Part shown: positions 44,582 through 53,160 of the stretch, piece after piece
Layout: each line of letters opens with the position of its first letter
How positions within the stretch are numbered: the stretch's first letter is position 1
NCBI RefSeq assembly: GCF_030645195.1
Contig: NZ_JAUSLW010000030.1
Location: 1 to 64,000, forward strand
DNA: 64,000 bases
Source: Phenylobacterium sp.
GTDB taxonomy: Bacteria > Pseudomonadota > Alphaproteobacteria > Caulobacterales > Caulobacteraceae
Reading direction: 5' to 3'
Made by a program: the position numbers and the translations under genes
Notes under the pieces: model-generated
Told to the model about the DNA's origin: nothing
Databases searched by the model: none
The model's input: the letters and a program-made list of their open reading frames with translations, nothing else

Positions 44582-45369
44582 TCGTCGCAGCGTTGATCGG
44601 CTTGGCCCTGGCGGGCCAAGCCCGGGCCGCGCCTCGGGTTCTTTCGCTGGACCAGTGCGCCGACCAGTTCGTCCTCGCCCTCAGCCCCCGGGAAGCCATC
44701 GTTGGTCTCTCCACGCGGGCCGACGATCCGGACTCCCGCCTGCGCGCCCTGGCCAAGGGCCTCCCCCTGCGCCGCACCACCCTGGAATCGGCCCTGGCCG
44801 TGCGGCCCGAGCTCGTCGTCCGCTACTGGGGCGGCGATCCGCGGTTCGTGGCCCAGCTTCAGCAGCGCGGCGCCCGGGTGGTGACCATTGAGGACGCCTC
44901 GGACTTTGACGGGGTGCGGGCCAATGTCCGCCGCGTCGCCGCCGCCCTGGACCGCCGACCCCAGGGCGAGGCGGTGATCGCCCGCATGGACGCCCGACTG
45001 GCCCGCTCGAACCGCGCCTGGCGCGGGGCCACGGCCCTCTATATCACCCCGGGCGGCTTCACCGGCGGGCAGGGAACCTTGGTGCATCAGATCCTGATAT
45101 CCGCCGGCCTCGCCCCGACGTCGCCAGGCCCCGGCTATCAACCCGTCTCCCTGGAGCAACTGGCCCTGAAGCCGCCTCGGGCGGTGGTGCTGGGCTTCTT
45201 CGACAGCTTCATGCTGGCCAACAACCACTGGGGCATGGGCCGTCATCCGGTGATGCAGCGCCTGGCCGCGCACCGCACGGTGGCCAGCCTGCCCGGCGCC
45301 ATGCTCGGCTGTCCCGATCCCTCCGCCGCCGAGGCCGTGGAGATCCTGGCCGCCAGGGCGCCGCGATGA
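44578..45369 (+). CDS. btuF: BtuF-like ABC substrate-binding protein
   Basis: Periplasmic binding protein of the cobalamin/iron-chelate class, about 263 aa. It has a hydrophobic signal (LIVAALIGLALAGQARA) and the typical start of the mature protein, RVLSLDQCADQFVLALSPRE, with SALAVRPELVVRYWGG later. No ATG, GTG or TTG exists in frame between the tetR region and this signal, except a TTG at 44593 that would leave a very short signal. I place the start at CTG 44578, which overlaps the tetR stop (CTGA); the true start is uncertain. The ligand could be cobalamin, heme or a siderophore. Confidence 0.8.
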   Translation: MIVAALIGLALAGQARAAPRVLSLDQCADQFVLALSPREAIVGLSTRADDPDSRLRALAKGLPLRRTTLESALAVRPELVVRYWGGDPRFVAQLQQRGARVVTIEDASDFDGVRANVRRVAAALDRRPQGEAVIARMDARLARSNRAWRGATALYITPGGFTGGQGTLVHQILISAGLAPTSPGPGYQPVSLEQLALKPPRAVVLGFFDSFMLANNHWGMGRHPVMQRLAAHRTVASLPGAMLGCPDPSAAEAVEILAARAPR

Positions 45370-46352
45370 GCAGCCTCAGGCTCAACCTCCTGCTGGTCCT
45401 GATCCTGTTTGGCCTCGTGGCCCTGGGCCTGTTGCTGGGGGAGACTCCGCTGAGCGCCGCCCAGTACGCCCAGGCCTTCGCCGACCCCGCCTCGGCGCCC
45501 GGCGAGATCCTCTGGACCATCCGCGCGCCCCGCGCCGTGGCCGCCGCCGTGGTGGGCGGGGCGCTCGGCCTCGCCGGGGCGGTGATGCAGGGACTGCTGC
45601 GCAATCCCCTGGCCGATCCCGGGGTGCTGGGAGTCTCGGCGGGCGCCGGCCTTGGCGCGGCGCTGGCCATCGCGCTCGGCCTGGCCGCCACGCCGGGCGG
45701 CACGGAGGTCGCGGCCCTGATGGCGGCGCTCGCCACCGGCCTGATGCTGACGGCGCTCGCCGCCCGATTCCGCGAGCCCGAGACCCTGATCCTGTTCGGC
45801 GTGGCCCTGTCGGCCTTCGCCGGGGCCCTGACCGCCCTGATCTTCAACCTGTCGCCCTCGCCGGTCACCACGGCGGAGATTCTGTCCTGGCTGATGGGCT
45901 CGGTGGCCAATCGCGGCTGGAACGACATCGCCCGCGAGATCCTCCCGATGGCCGCCGGCGCGGGCCTCTGCGTCTACGCCGCCCGCGGCCTGGTGATGCT
46001 GACCCTGGGGGAGGAGACCGCCGCGCTGTCGGGCCTGCCCATGGGTCGCCTGCGCGCCGCCGCCGTGGCGGGCGCAGCCCTGCTGACCGGGGCCGCCGTG
46101 GCGATGGCCGGGATCATTGGCTTCGTGGGCCTGGCCGCGCCGCACCTGGTGCGGGCCGGGGCGGGCGCCGATCCGGGCAGGACCCTGACCCCCTCGGCCC
46201 TGGCGGGCGCCGGCCTGCTGGTGGCCGCCGATGTCGCCGCGCGGATGATCCCCACCGACCAGGAACTGAAGCTGGGGGTGGTCACCGCCCTGTTCGGCGC
46301 GCCGCTCTTCGCCCTGATCGCCTGGCGCGCGGCCCGGAGCTGGCGCGCATGA
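45366..46352 (+). CDS. btuC: BtuC/FecCD-type ABC permease
   Basis: Inner-membrane permease, 328 aa, with about ten helices. FecCD family signatures: IRAPRAVAAAVVGGALGLAGAVMQGLLRNPLADPGVLGVSAGAGLGA near 50-95, LSGLPMGRLRAAAVAGAALLTGAAVAMAGIIGFVGLAAPHLVR near 220-260. ATG 45366 overlaps the btuF stop (ATGA). It is part of the TetR-led uptake operon. Confidence 0.94.
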   Translation: MSSLRLNLLLVLILFGLVALGLLLGETPLSAAQYAQAFADPASAPGEILWTIRAPRAVAAAVVGGALGLAGAVMQGLLRNPLADPGVLGVSAGAGLGAALAIALGLAATPGGTEVAALMAALATGLMLTALAARFREPETLILFGVALSAFAGALTALIFNLSPSPVTTAEILSWLMGSVANRGWNDIAREILPMAAGAGLCVYAARGLVMLTLGEETAALSGLPMGRLRAAAVAGAALLTGAAVAMAGIIGFVGLAAPHLVRAGAGADPGRTLTPSALAGAGLLVAADVAARMIPTDQELKLGVVTALFGAPLFALIAWRAARSWRA

Positions 46353-47110
46353 TCGCGGCCCTGTCCCTGCACGAGGCCACCGTTCGGCGCGGCGAGGTCG
46401 AGGTTCTGTCATGCGCCAGCTTCCAGGTCCTGCCTGGCGAGGTCGTGGGGGTCGTAGGCCCGAACGGCGCGGGCAAGACCACCCTGCTGCGCGCGGCGCT
46501 CGGCCTGGCCAGGCTCTCCTCGGGCCGCGCCGAACTGGCCGGACGCGACATCTCCAGCCTGGATGAGGCGGGCCGCGCGGCCCTGGTGGGTTACCTGCCC
46601 CAGGAGCGGCGCGTCGGCTGGAGCCTGCCGGCCTGGCGGATCGCCAGCCTGGGGGCGGCCAGCAAACCGCCAACCCTGGCCCGGGCCGCCGCCCTAAGGG
46701 CCCTGGAACGGGTTGGGCTCTCCAATCTCGCGGAGCGCGGTGTGCTCGATCTCTCCGGTGGCGAACGGGCGCGGGTGCTGCTGGCCCGTCTCCTGGTCAC
46801 CGCCGCCCCGCTGCTGGTGGCCGACGAGCCGGCCGCGGGGCTCGACCCCGACGCCCAGCTCCTGGCCCTGGAGCTGTTCCGCGAGGAGGCCGCCCGCGGC
46901 GCCGCCGTGGTCCTGACCCTGCACGACCTCGGCCTGGCGGCCCGGACCTGCGACCGGCTGGTGGTGGTGGGCTCCGGCCGCATCGTCGCCGATGGCGCGC
47001 CGGCCGATGCGCTCACGCCGCCGGTCCTGCGCCAGGTGTTCGGCCTGGAGGGCGCCCTGGAGGCCACCTCCGCCGGCCTGACCCTGGCGGCGCGCAGAGC
47101 GCGGCCGTGA
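46349..47110 (+). CDS. btuD: BtuD/FecE-type ABC ATPase
   Basis: ATPase of the uptake system, 253 aa. Walker A VGPNGAGKTTLLRA near 36, signature LSGGERARVLLARLL near 133, Walker B LLVADEPAAGLDPDAQ near 153, and switch His in LTLHDLGLAA. These fit the FecE/BtuD group. It overlaps both neighbours by four bases. Confidence 0.94.
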   Translation: MIAALSLHEATVRRGEVEVLSCASFQVLPGEVVGVVGPNGAGKTTLLRAALGLARLSSGRAELAGRDISSLDEAGRAALVGYLPQERRVGWSLPAWRIASLGAASKPPTLARAAALRALERVGLSNLAERGVLDLSGGERARVLLARLLVTAAPLLVADEPAAGLDPDAQLLALELFREEAARGAAVVLTLHDLGLAARTCDRLVVVGSGRIVADGAPADALTPPVLRQVFGLEGALEATSAGLTLAARRARP

Positions 47111-47619
47111 AGCTGCTGGGCCTGCCTGGACGCGAGCCGGCGACCCTGGGTCAGATGCAGGCTCTGCTGGCCCGCCTGGAGGTGGGCCAGACGGAGACGG
47201 AAGTCCGCCGGCACGGCTTTTGGCACACCGACTGGACCGACCCCGACGTGCTTCCAGAGGCTGACGCTGTCTGCCTGCTCTCGGCCGACCTGGTCATAGC
47301 CAAGTCCATCGGAACCCTGATCACCATGCTGGCGGCGGCCCGACACGACTTTTCGCCCACCGCCTGCGTCTTCGTCGCCACGCCTCTGAACCGCCTGATC
47401 GCCGAGGACCGCATCCCGCTGCTGGAGGCGCACTGCGACGCCATCCCCACCCTGTTCATCCAGCAGGCGGAGGACTTCAACGGCGCCTACGCGCCGCTCG
47501 CGGAGATCGTGGCGCGGCGCCCGCGCTGCACGGCGGTGGAAATCCCGGGCGGCGATCACCTCTATGAGGACCTGGACCTGATCGCGCCGCTGATCGAGGC
47601 CTGGGTCAACGAGGCCTGA
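47107..47619 (+). CDS. Small alpha/beta hydrolase-like protein
   Basis: 170-aa protein at the end of the uptake operon; GTG 47107 overlaps the btuD stop. It has a compact hydrolase look: strand DAVCLLSADL followed by the nucleophile-elbow-like AKSIGTLIT (KSxG, near 64), VFVATPLNRL, PTLFIQQAEDFNG (possible acid) and the C-terminal PGGDHLYEDLDL (possible catalytic His). This resembles short GKSxG hydrolases of the YdeN/RBBP9 type. It may process the imported ligand, but this is inference from position. Confidence 0.7.
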   Translation: MKLLGLPGREPATLGQMQALLARLEVGQTETEVRRHGFWHTDWTDPDVLPEADAVCLLSADLVIAKSIGTLITMLAAARHDFSPTACVFVATPLNRLIAEDRIPLLEAHCDAIPTLFIQQAEDFNGAYAPLAEIVARRPRCTAVEIPGGDHLYEDLDLIAPLIEAWVNEA

Positions 47620-47622
47620 GCG

Positions 47623-47700
47623 TCAGTACGGCGTACCGTCCTTGCGCACGAAGCGGCCGTCGGCGTTGGCGCTCATCATGTCGATGTCGATCTTGGGCAT
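47623..47700 (-). CDS. Possible 25-aa mini-ORF after slt
   Basis: ATG 47700 to TGA gives a 25-codon ORF (MPKIDIDMM... FVRKDGTPY) in the gap between slt and the convergent hydrolase. The frame stays open upstream into the end of slt in the +1 frame (RAEAFEIG before the Met). The amino-acid make-up looks protein-like rather than random. It may be a microprotein, the relic of a longer gene, or a frame-shifted tail of Slt. Too short to judge alone. Confidence 0.3.
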   Translation of the reverse strand: MPKIDIDMMSANADGRFVRKDGTPY

Positions 47701-47722
47701 GCCGATCTCGAAGGCCTCGGCT

Positions 47723-49876
47723 CTAGTTGGGGATGGGCGCCATCCCGCCGCTGGCCTGGGTCGGAATGGCGTTCTGGGACTGGACGATGCCGCCCGAGGG
47801 CACGTAGCCCGTGCCGTAGCCGCCGCGCTTCAGGTCCGCCGACAGGGTGATCGGCGCCGTGCCGCCGTTCAGCCGGGCGCGGTAGACCTGCATTCCCTCC
47901 ATCACCCGCATGACGTAGTTGCGGGTCTCGGAGAATGGGATGCACTCGATGAAGTCGATGGGATCGGTGGCCGCCCCGCGCGGGTCGCCGCAGAAGGTCG
48001 ACCATTGAATGGGGCGTCCGGGGCCGGCGTTATAGGCCGCGATGGCCATGGGGTAGGAGCCTGAGAAGGTCCCCACCATCTGGCCCAGATAGCTGGAGCC
48101 CAGGCGCATGTTGTATTCCGGATCGTCCAGCATGCCCGGCGAATAGCTGGCGCCCATGCGACGGGCCACCACCGAGGCGGTTCCCGGCATCAGCTGCATC
48201 ATGCCCCGCGCCCCGGCGCCGGAGCGGATCGTCGGATCGAAGCCACTCTCCTGGCGAGTGATGCCCAGGACCAGGGCCGGCTCGGGCGCGCCGGGCACGT
48301 CGGGCGCCGAGCGCACGGGATAGCCGCGCTCGGGCAGGATGAAGCCGCGCTGGGCGGCGGCGCGGACCACCTTCATGCCGGTGTCGATGTCGCCATAGCC
48401 GCGGGCCAGGTCCACCAACAGGGCCTCCTCCTCGGCGGTGGGCAGGATGTCGTCCAGGGTCAGGACGAAGGTCTTGAACAGGTCCTTGTTTCCGATCTCG
48501 TAGAGCAGCCGGGCGGCGCGCACGGTCTCGCGGCCCTCGAAACGGTTGCGGTCGGCCTGGGTGATGATCGGGTCGCGGCCCAGGGTCAGCTTGCCATAGC
48601 CGATCTTCTCGCCGGCCAGCTGGCCGTAGAAGGTCGTGTTGAACCTAGCCGCACCGCCATAATAACCCTGGGCGCGATCCTGCTGTCCGCGGTCCTGGGC
48701 CGCCCGACCGCGCCAGTAGAGGGCGCGGGCCCGTGTGATGGGCGAGGAGCCGATCTTCTCGATGGCGGCGAAGTGGCGGTCGGCGTCCTCGGGGCGCTTG
48801 AGCCGGGTGAGCGCGATCCAGCCGGCGTAGAATTCAGCCTCGGTGGCGTCCGTGCCTTGGGTCAGGCCGGTGTTGGCGGCGGCGGTGTAGGCGCCCAGGG
48901 AGTCGCCGTTGCGCAGGGCGGAGATCACCAGCTGATAACGCTCGTCCCAGATGCGCTCGCCCATCTCGGTGAAGGGGATGTCGGTGGGGAAGCTCTTCAC
49001 CAGCCCCAGCGCGATCTGGTCCATGCCCCGGCGGCGCATATAGGCGGCGCGCTCGAAGGCCAGGCCCGGCGAATTGCTGACACTGGCGGGAAGAGCGTTC
49101 ACCAGGGCGTTGGCGCTGGGGGAATTCTGGCGCAGGGCCATGCGCGCCTGGGCGAGCTGGGCCTGGTCGGCCGGCAGCAGGGGGATCATGTCCCGCGCGG
49201 CGGGCCCCTGGCTGCCGAACAGGATGACGTCGGCGCGGCGGACGTGGTCGTCTACCGTCAGTACGTCGCCGAAGCGGGCCAGCATCGAGCGCTGCGGATC
49301 GGCCTCGAACAGCCGGTCGCGCCAGAAGTGGCGGATCAGGCTGGCGGCCTCCTTGGACCTGCCGGTGGCGCGATAGGCCGAGGCCAGAGCGATGGCGCCC
49401 TCGGCGGTCACCGGCTCGGCGCCGCCCAACCAGTCGATGATCCGCTGCGGGCTCTGGCCGGAGGTCTCCAGCAGCTTCTCGGCCGCCATCTGGCGGCGCC
49501 CGGACCGCGGCCAGCCGGCCAGGTCGCGGCGGGCCTGGTCGATCTCGAAGAAGCTCAGGGAATCGGCGGCGGAATCGGCCAGCGCCCAGGTGGCGATCTT
49601 CTTGGCGATCGGATCGTTGATCATGGCGATCGCCGACCGGGCGCCGGTGACGTCGGCGCGCTTGGCCGACTCCAGGGCGCTGCGCAGGGCCGCGCCGTCG
49701 GTGTCCGACAGGGAGCCGCGATAGGCGATCGGCTGGGTCTGGGTCAGCTCGATCGGGGGCGGAGGGCCTTCATAGGGACGGGGACCGTTGACCGGCGGCT
49801 GTTGCGCCTCGGCGACACCCGACAGCAGAACGGCGGCGGCGGCGGTGAGGAATGCCTTACGGGCCTGTGACGGCAA
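47723..49876 (-). CDS. slt: Soluble lytic murein transglycosylase
   Basis: Periplasmic peptidoglycan-cleaving enzyme, 717 aa. The signal peptide AFLTAAAAVLLSGVAEAQ comes first, then a long helical superhelix domain (about 60-520, TPR-like with ARALYWRGRAAQDRGQQD). The SLT lysozyme-fold domain has the catalytic Glu in GITRQESGFDPTIRSGAGARGMMQLMP near 540, MRLGSSYLGQMV and AIAAYNAGPGR. TTG 49876 is the only usable start and has GGAG about nine bases upstream. Confidence 0.93.
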   Translation of the reverse strand: MPSQARKAFLTAAAAVLLSGVAEAQQPPVNGPRPYEGPPPPIELTQTQPIAYRGSLSDTDGAALRSALESAKRADVTGARSAIAMINDPIAKKIATWALADSAADSLSFFEIDQARRDLAGWPRSGRRQMAAEKLLETSGQSPQRIIDWLGGAEPVTAEGAIALASAYRATGRSKEAASLIRHFWRDRLFEADPQRSMLARFGDVLTVDDHVRRADVILFGSQGPAARDMIPLLPADQAQLAQARMALRQNSPSANALVNALPASVSNSPGLAFERAAYMRRRGMDQIALGLVKSFPTDIPFTEMGERIWDERYQLVISALRNGDSLGAYTAAANTGLTQGTDATEAEFYAGWIALTRLKRPEDADRHFAAIEKIGSSPITRARALYWRGRAAQDRGQQDRAQGYYGGAARFNTTFYGQLAGEKIGYGKLTLGRDPIITQADRNRFEGRETVRAARLLYEIGNKDLFKTFVLTLDDILPTAEEEALLVDLARGYGDIDTGMKVVRAAAQRGFILPERGYPVRSAPDVPGAPEPALVLGITRQESGFDPTIRSGAGARGMMQLMPGTASVVARRMGASYSPGMLDDPEYNMRLGSSYLGQMVGTFSGSYPMAIAAYNAGPGRPIQWSTFCGDPRGAATDPIDFIECIPFSETRNYVMRVMEGMQVYRARLNGGTAPITLSADLKRGGYGTGYVPSGGIVQSQNAIPTQASGGMAPIPN

Positions 49877-49916
49877 AACGAATTACTCCGGGTCGTGCGA
49901 AATACGGAACGAGTTG

Positions 49917-49971
49917 GTTGCGGCTTAGGGCCTGGCCGCCATATTGTCCGGCCAAATCTTGAGGCCGCAAC
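49917..49971. promoter_or_regulatory. Nested inverted repeats between slt and dapA
   Basis: Outer arms GTTGCGGC (49917-49924) and GCCGCAAC (49964-49971) enclose inner arms TGGCCG (49933-49938) and CGGCCA (49949-49954). In RNA this makes an 8-bp stem, an internal loop and a 6-bp stem, ending about 33 bases before the dapA ATG. It could be a leader structure or a divergent operator; it matches no riboswitch I know. Confidence 0.45.
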
Positions 49972-50004
49972 AACTGGCCTCGCTTTCACGGCTTTTTGCA
50001 GACC

Positions 50005-50889
50005 ATGTCCGAACCTTTGTTCAAGGGCGTCATGCCGGCCCTCGTGACGCCGTTCCGCGACGGCGCGGTCGATGAGCAGGCGTTTGTCGCCCTCGTCGAG
50101 CGCCAGATCGCGGGAGGCGTCCACGGCCTGGTGCCCGTCGGCACCACAGGCGAAACCGCCACGCTCAGCCACGACGAACACCGTCGGGTTGTGGAACTGT
50201 GCGTCGCCACCGCCGCGGGGCGTGTGCCGGTGATCGCCGGGGCGGGCTCCAATTCCACCGCCGAGGCCATCGAGCTGGTGCGCCACGCCAAGACCGTCGG
50301 GGCCGACGGCGCCCTGGTGGTGACCCCCTACTACAACCGCCCCAGCCAGGAGGGCCTCTACGCCCACTATGCGGCGATCAACGAGGCGGTGCAGCTTCCG
50401 GTCCTGGTCTACAACGTTCCGGGCCGCACCAGCGTCGACATCTCCGACGTCACCCTGGGCCGGCTGTCGAAGCTGCCCAATATCGTCGGCGTCAAGGACG
50501 CCACCGGCGACATGACCCGGGCCACCATGCAGCGCCTGCTCTGCGGCCTGGACTGGGTGATGCTGTCGGGGGACGACCTGACGGCGCTGGGCTACATGGC
50601 CCACGGCGGCCACGGCTGCATCTCGGTGACCTCCAATGTCGCGCCCGACCTCTGTGCGGCCTTCTACAACGCCGCCCTCGGCGAGGACTGGAAGACCGCC
50701 CTCTACTGGCAGGACCGGCTGATCGGCCTGCACAAGGCGCTGTTCGCCGACGCCTCGCCATCGCCCACCAAGTTCGCCCTGGGCCATCTCGGGCTCTGCG
50801 AAGCCCATGTGCGCCTGCCCATCGCCCCGTGCTCGGAAACCGCCCGCCACGAGGTCCTGGCCGCCTTGCGGGACACCGGCCTGATCTGA
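50005..50889 (+). CDS. dapA: 4-hydroxy-tetrahydrodipicolinate synthase
   Basis: First committed enzyme of lysine/diaminopimelate synthesis, condensing pyruvate with aspartate semialdehyde. It has 294 aa from ATG 50005; a TTG three codons upstream is less likely. GTTGETATL near 44, [18 protein letters not shown] near 101, YNVPGRT with the catalytic Tyr near 133 and VGVKDATGD with the Schiff-base Lys near 161. It is coupled to smpB (TGATG). Confidence 0.96.
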   Translation: MSEPLFKGVMPALVTPFRDGAVDEQAFVALVERQIAGGVHGLVPVGTTGETATLSHDEHRRVVELCVATAAGRVPVIAGAGSNSTAEAIELVRHAKTVGADGALVVTPYYNRPSQEGLYAHYAAINEAVQLPVLVYNVPGRTSVDISDVTLGRLSKLPNIVGVKDATGDMTRATMQRLLCGLDWVMLSGDDLTALGYMAHGGHGCISVTSNVAPDLCAAFYNAALGEDWKTALYWQDRLIGLHKALFADASPSPTKFALGHLGLCEAHVRLPIAPCSETARHEVLAALRDTGLI

Positions 50890-51344
50890 TGGCCGGCAAG
50901 CTCATCGCCGAGAACCGCCGCGCGCGGTACGATTACTTCCTGGAGGAGACCTTCGAGGCCGGACTGATGCTGACCGGCAGCGAAGTGAAATCCCTGCGCC
51001 AGGGCCGGGCCAATATCGCGGAGTCCTACGCCGCGGTGGAGGGCAAGGACATCGTGCTGATCAACGCCGACATCCCGCCCTACGGCCAGGCCAATCGCTT
51101 CAACCATGAGCCGCGCCGGCACCGGAAACTGCTGCTGCACAAGAAGCAGATCGACAAGCTGATCGGCGCCGTCCAGCGCGAGGGCCGGACCCTCGTCCCC
51201 ACCAAGCTCTATTGGAACGAGAAGGGTCTGGCCAAGCTGGAGATCGCGCTCGCCAAGGGCAAGCAGACCCACGACAAGCGGCAGGCCACCGCCGACCGCG
51301 ACTGGCAGCGCGACAAAGCCCGCCTGATGCGCGACCGGGGCTGA
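50889..51344 (+). CDS. smpB: SsrA-binding protein SmpB
   Basis: tmRNA partner in trans-translation, 151 aa, normal length. [31 protein letters not shown] near 9-40 and [27 protein letters not shown] near 58-84 are characteristic. The basic C-terminal tail ([23 protein letters not shown]) mimics the missing codon in the ribosome. ATG overlaps the dapA stop by one base, and its own stop overlaps the next ATG. Confidence 0.96.
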   Translation: MAGKLIAENRRARYDYFLEETFEAGLMLTGSEVKSLRQGRANIAESYAAVEGKDIVLINADIPPYGQANRFNHEPRRHRKLLLHKKQIDKLIGAVQREGRTLVPTKLYWNEKGLAKLEIALAKGKQTHDKRQATADRDWQRDKARLMRDRG

Positions 51345-52093
51345 TGATCGAGGCGTCGCAGGTCGAGGCCATCGAGCGCGCCACCCTGGCCGCCGTGGCG
51401 CCCGAAGAGGTTCTGGAGATCGAGGGCTGGCTGCTGGGCCTGGACCCCGGCTCCATCCGCCGCGCCGCCAGCGCCGTGCCCCTGCGCCACGACCTTTCCG
51501 CCGACCTGGAGGTCTTCGACCGCATCGAGGCCGCCTATGCCGGTCGCGGCCTGACCCCGGCCTTCCGGATCGCCGACGGCCCTGGCCTGGAGGCCGTCCG
51601 CGTCCAGCTGACCCGCCGCGGCTATGTTTCCGAACAGCCGACCCTGGTGAAGACCGCGCCGCTCGCCGCGGTCGCCGCCGTCACCGACCATCCCCCCGCC
51701 GAGGTGGCCGAGCGGCCCGACGAGGCCTGGGCGGCGGTGTTTCTGGGGGAGGGGTTCGATCCCGTCGACGGCTCCTATCGGGTCAAGGCGCTGAGCCGCT
51801 CGGCCGGCGCCCGGTTCGGCATGGTGCGGGATGGCGAGCGCACAGTCGCGGTGGGGTGCGGAACCCTGGGCCACGGCTGGGCCAGCTTCCACGGCATGCG
51901 CACCGACCTTGGCCGCCGCGGCGAGGGCCTGGCGGGCCGGGTGCTGGCGGGCCTGGCGGCCGAGGCCCTGACGCGCGGCGTCGACCACGCCTTCCTGCAG
52001 GTGGAGGAGAAGAACGCCCCGGCGAGGTCGCTCTACCGCCGCGCCGGCTTCCAGCAGGCCTGGCGCTACTTCTACTGGAGCAGGCCGGGCTAG
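51344..52093 (+). CDS. GNAT-family acetyltransferase
   Basis: 249-aa GNAT protein, larger than a single GNAT domain. The first half is a divergent GNAT-like lobe. The second carries the acetyl-CoA loop RTDLGRRGEGLAGRVLAGL near 187-205 and the family C-terminus FLQVEEKNAPARSLYRRAGFQQAWRYFYW. The substrate is unknown. ATG overlaps the smpB stop (TGATG), making a dapA-smpB-GNAT operon. Confidence 0.86.
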   Translation: MIEASQVEAIERATLAAVAPEEVLEIEGWLLGLDPGSIRRAASAVPLRHDLSADLEVFDRIEAAYAGRGLTPAFRIADGPGLEAVRVQLTRRGYVSEQPTLVKTAPLAAVAAVTDHPPAEVAERPDEAWAAVFLGEGFDPVDGSYRVKALSRSAGARFGMVRDGERTVAVGCGTLGHGWASFHGMRTDLGRRGEGLAGRVLAGLAAEALTRGVDHAFLQVEEKNAPARSLYRRAGFQQAWRYFYWSRPG

Positions 52094-52501
52094 CTACGCG
52101 CCGTAATTTCCCGGGATCTGTTTCACCCCGTCGCCGATCCCATGCCAGTCGGGCTTGGACGCCGTGTTCATGTGCAGGACGGGCCTGATCCCGGGATCAT
52201 CGTCCAGGGCGGAGGCCGCGATCGGGAAGACCTCGTGTCCGCCCAGGGGCTCGCCAAGCGACGATCCGCAGACCCCACAGAAGCAGCGCTTGTGGGTCCA
52301 GGGCGCGGGCGGTTCATAGGTGCTGATCTGGTCGGCGCCGGTGAGCAGCCGGAAGTCGGCGGCCTTCACCATCACCACCGCCGATGACAGGCCTGAGGCC
52401 TTTCGGCAGCGGTCGCAGTGGCAATAGGTCAGGTGCAGGGGCGTTCCGGTGATCTCGAAGGTCACCGCGCCGCAGAGGCAGCTTCCCTTGATCGGCGTCA
52501 T
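52094..52501 (-). CDS. GFA/CENP-V-fold zinc protein
   Basis: 135-aa protein of the glutathione-dependent formaldehyde-activating enzyme (Gfa/CENP-V) family. Zinc cysteines occur in GSCLCGAV near 7, YCHCDRCRKASG near 26-37 and CFCGVCGSSLG near 72. Many such proteins are not true formaldehyde enzymes. It lies 11 bases after the uracil-DNA glycosylase gene on the same strand and probably shares its transcript. Confidence 0.87.
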   Translation of the reverse strand: MTPIKGSCLCGAVTFEITGTPLHLTYCHCDRCRKASGLSSAVVMVKAADFRLLTGADQISTYEPPAPWTHKRCFCGVCGSSLGEPLGGHEVFPIAASALDDDPGIRPVLHMNTASKPDWHGIGDGVKQIPGNYGA

Positions 52502-52512
52502 GACAGCCCTCC

Positions 52513-53160
52513 CTAGCTTTCTATCAACGCCCTGGCGCGCCGGAACACCGCCTCGAACATCTCGCCCGTCAGCCTGCCCGTATTCGTGTTGAGCCGCGAG
52601 CAATGGTAGCTGTTGAGGATCACATAGGGCCCGGCCTGGAACTCCGTCCCGTGGCCGGGCGGCCCGGCGGAGGCCTTCAGGCCGATGGCCTTGAGCACAT
52701 TGCGCCGCGACACGTCGCCAAGGGTGATGATGACCTTGAGCCGGGGCAGGGCGCCCAGGCGCGCGCTGAGGAAGGGCCGGCAGGTCGCCTCCTCGCTGGT
52801 CTCGGGCTTGTTGCCCGGCGGGGCGCAGCGGACGGCGTTGGTGATCATGCAGTCTGTCAGCTCCAGCCCGTCGTCGGGCCGCGCCTCATAGGTCCCGCGG
52901 GCGAAGCCGGTCTTCAGCAGGGTCTCGTAGAGCATTATCCCGGCGCCATCGCCGGTGAAGGGTCGCCCCGTGCGGTTGGCGCCGGTGCGGCCGGGCGCCA
53001 GGCCCGCCACGAGCAGGCGCGCGTTCGAATCGCCGAAAGAGGGCGCCGGCCCGTTCCACCAGTCGGGATGGTCGGCGCGGTTGGCCGCCCGATAGGCCAC
53101 CAGGCGCGGACAGAGCGGGCAGTCCCGTGGCGGCTCGGCCACGGCGGTCGTGATCGGCAT
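52513..53160 (-). CDS. Family 5 (UdgB-type) uracil-DNA glycosylase
   Basis: 215-aa iron-sulfur uracil-DNA glycosylase. LLVAGLAPGRTGANRTGRPFTGDGAG near 49-74 is the family motif A region. Cluster cysteines are CPLCPRL near 15-18, NAVRCAPPGNKP near 111 and EEATC near 127. The C-terminal motif NSYHCSR stands where HPS-type sequences occur. It removes uracil, and in UdgB relatives also hypoxanthine. The start codon shares one base with the NYN gene stop. Confidence 0.88.
   Translation of the reverse strand: MPITTAVAEPPRDCPLCPRLVAYRAANRADHPDWWNGPAPSFGDSNARLLVAGLAPGRTGANRTGRPFTGDGAGIMLYETLLKTGFARGTYEARPDDGLELTDCMITNAVRCAPPGNKPETSEEATCRPFLSARLGALPRLKVIITLGDVSRRNVLKAIGLKASAGPPGHGTEFQAGPYVILNSYHCSRLNTNTGRLTGEMFEAVFRRARALIES

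Noticed and set aside
43790-44640. Cobalamin riboswitch before the BtuF-like gene
   Set aside because: No recognisable B12-box or extended conserved leader; the upstream gene overlaps directly.
45243-46673. 476-aa minus-strand ORF across the btuC region
   Set aside because: Antisense shadow of btuC/btuD; Arg/Ala/Gly-rich without domain motifs.
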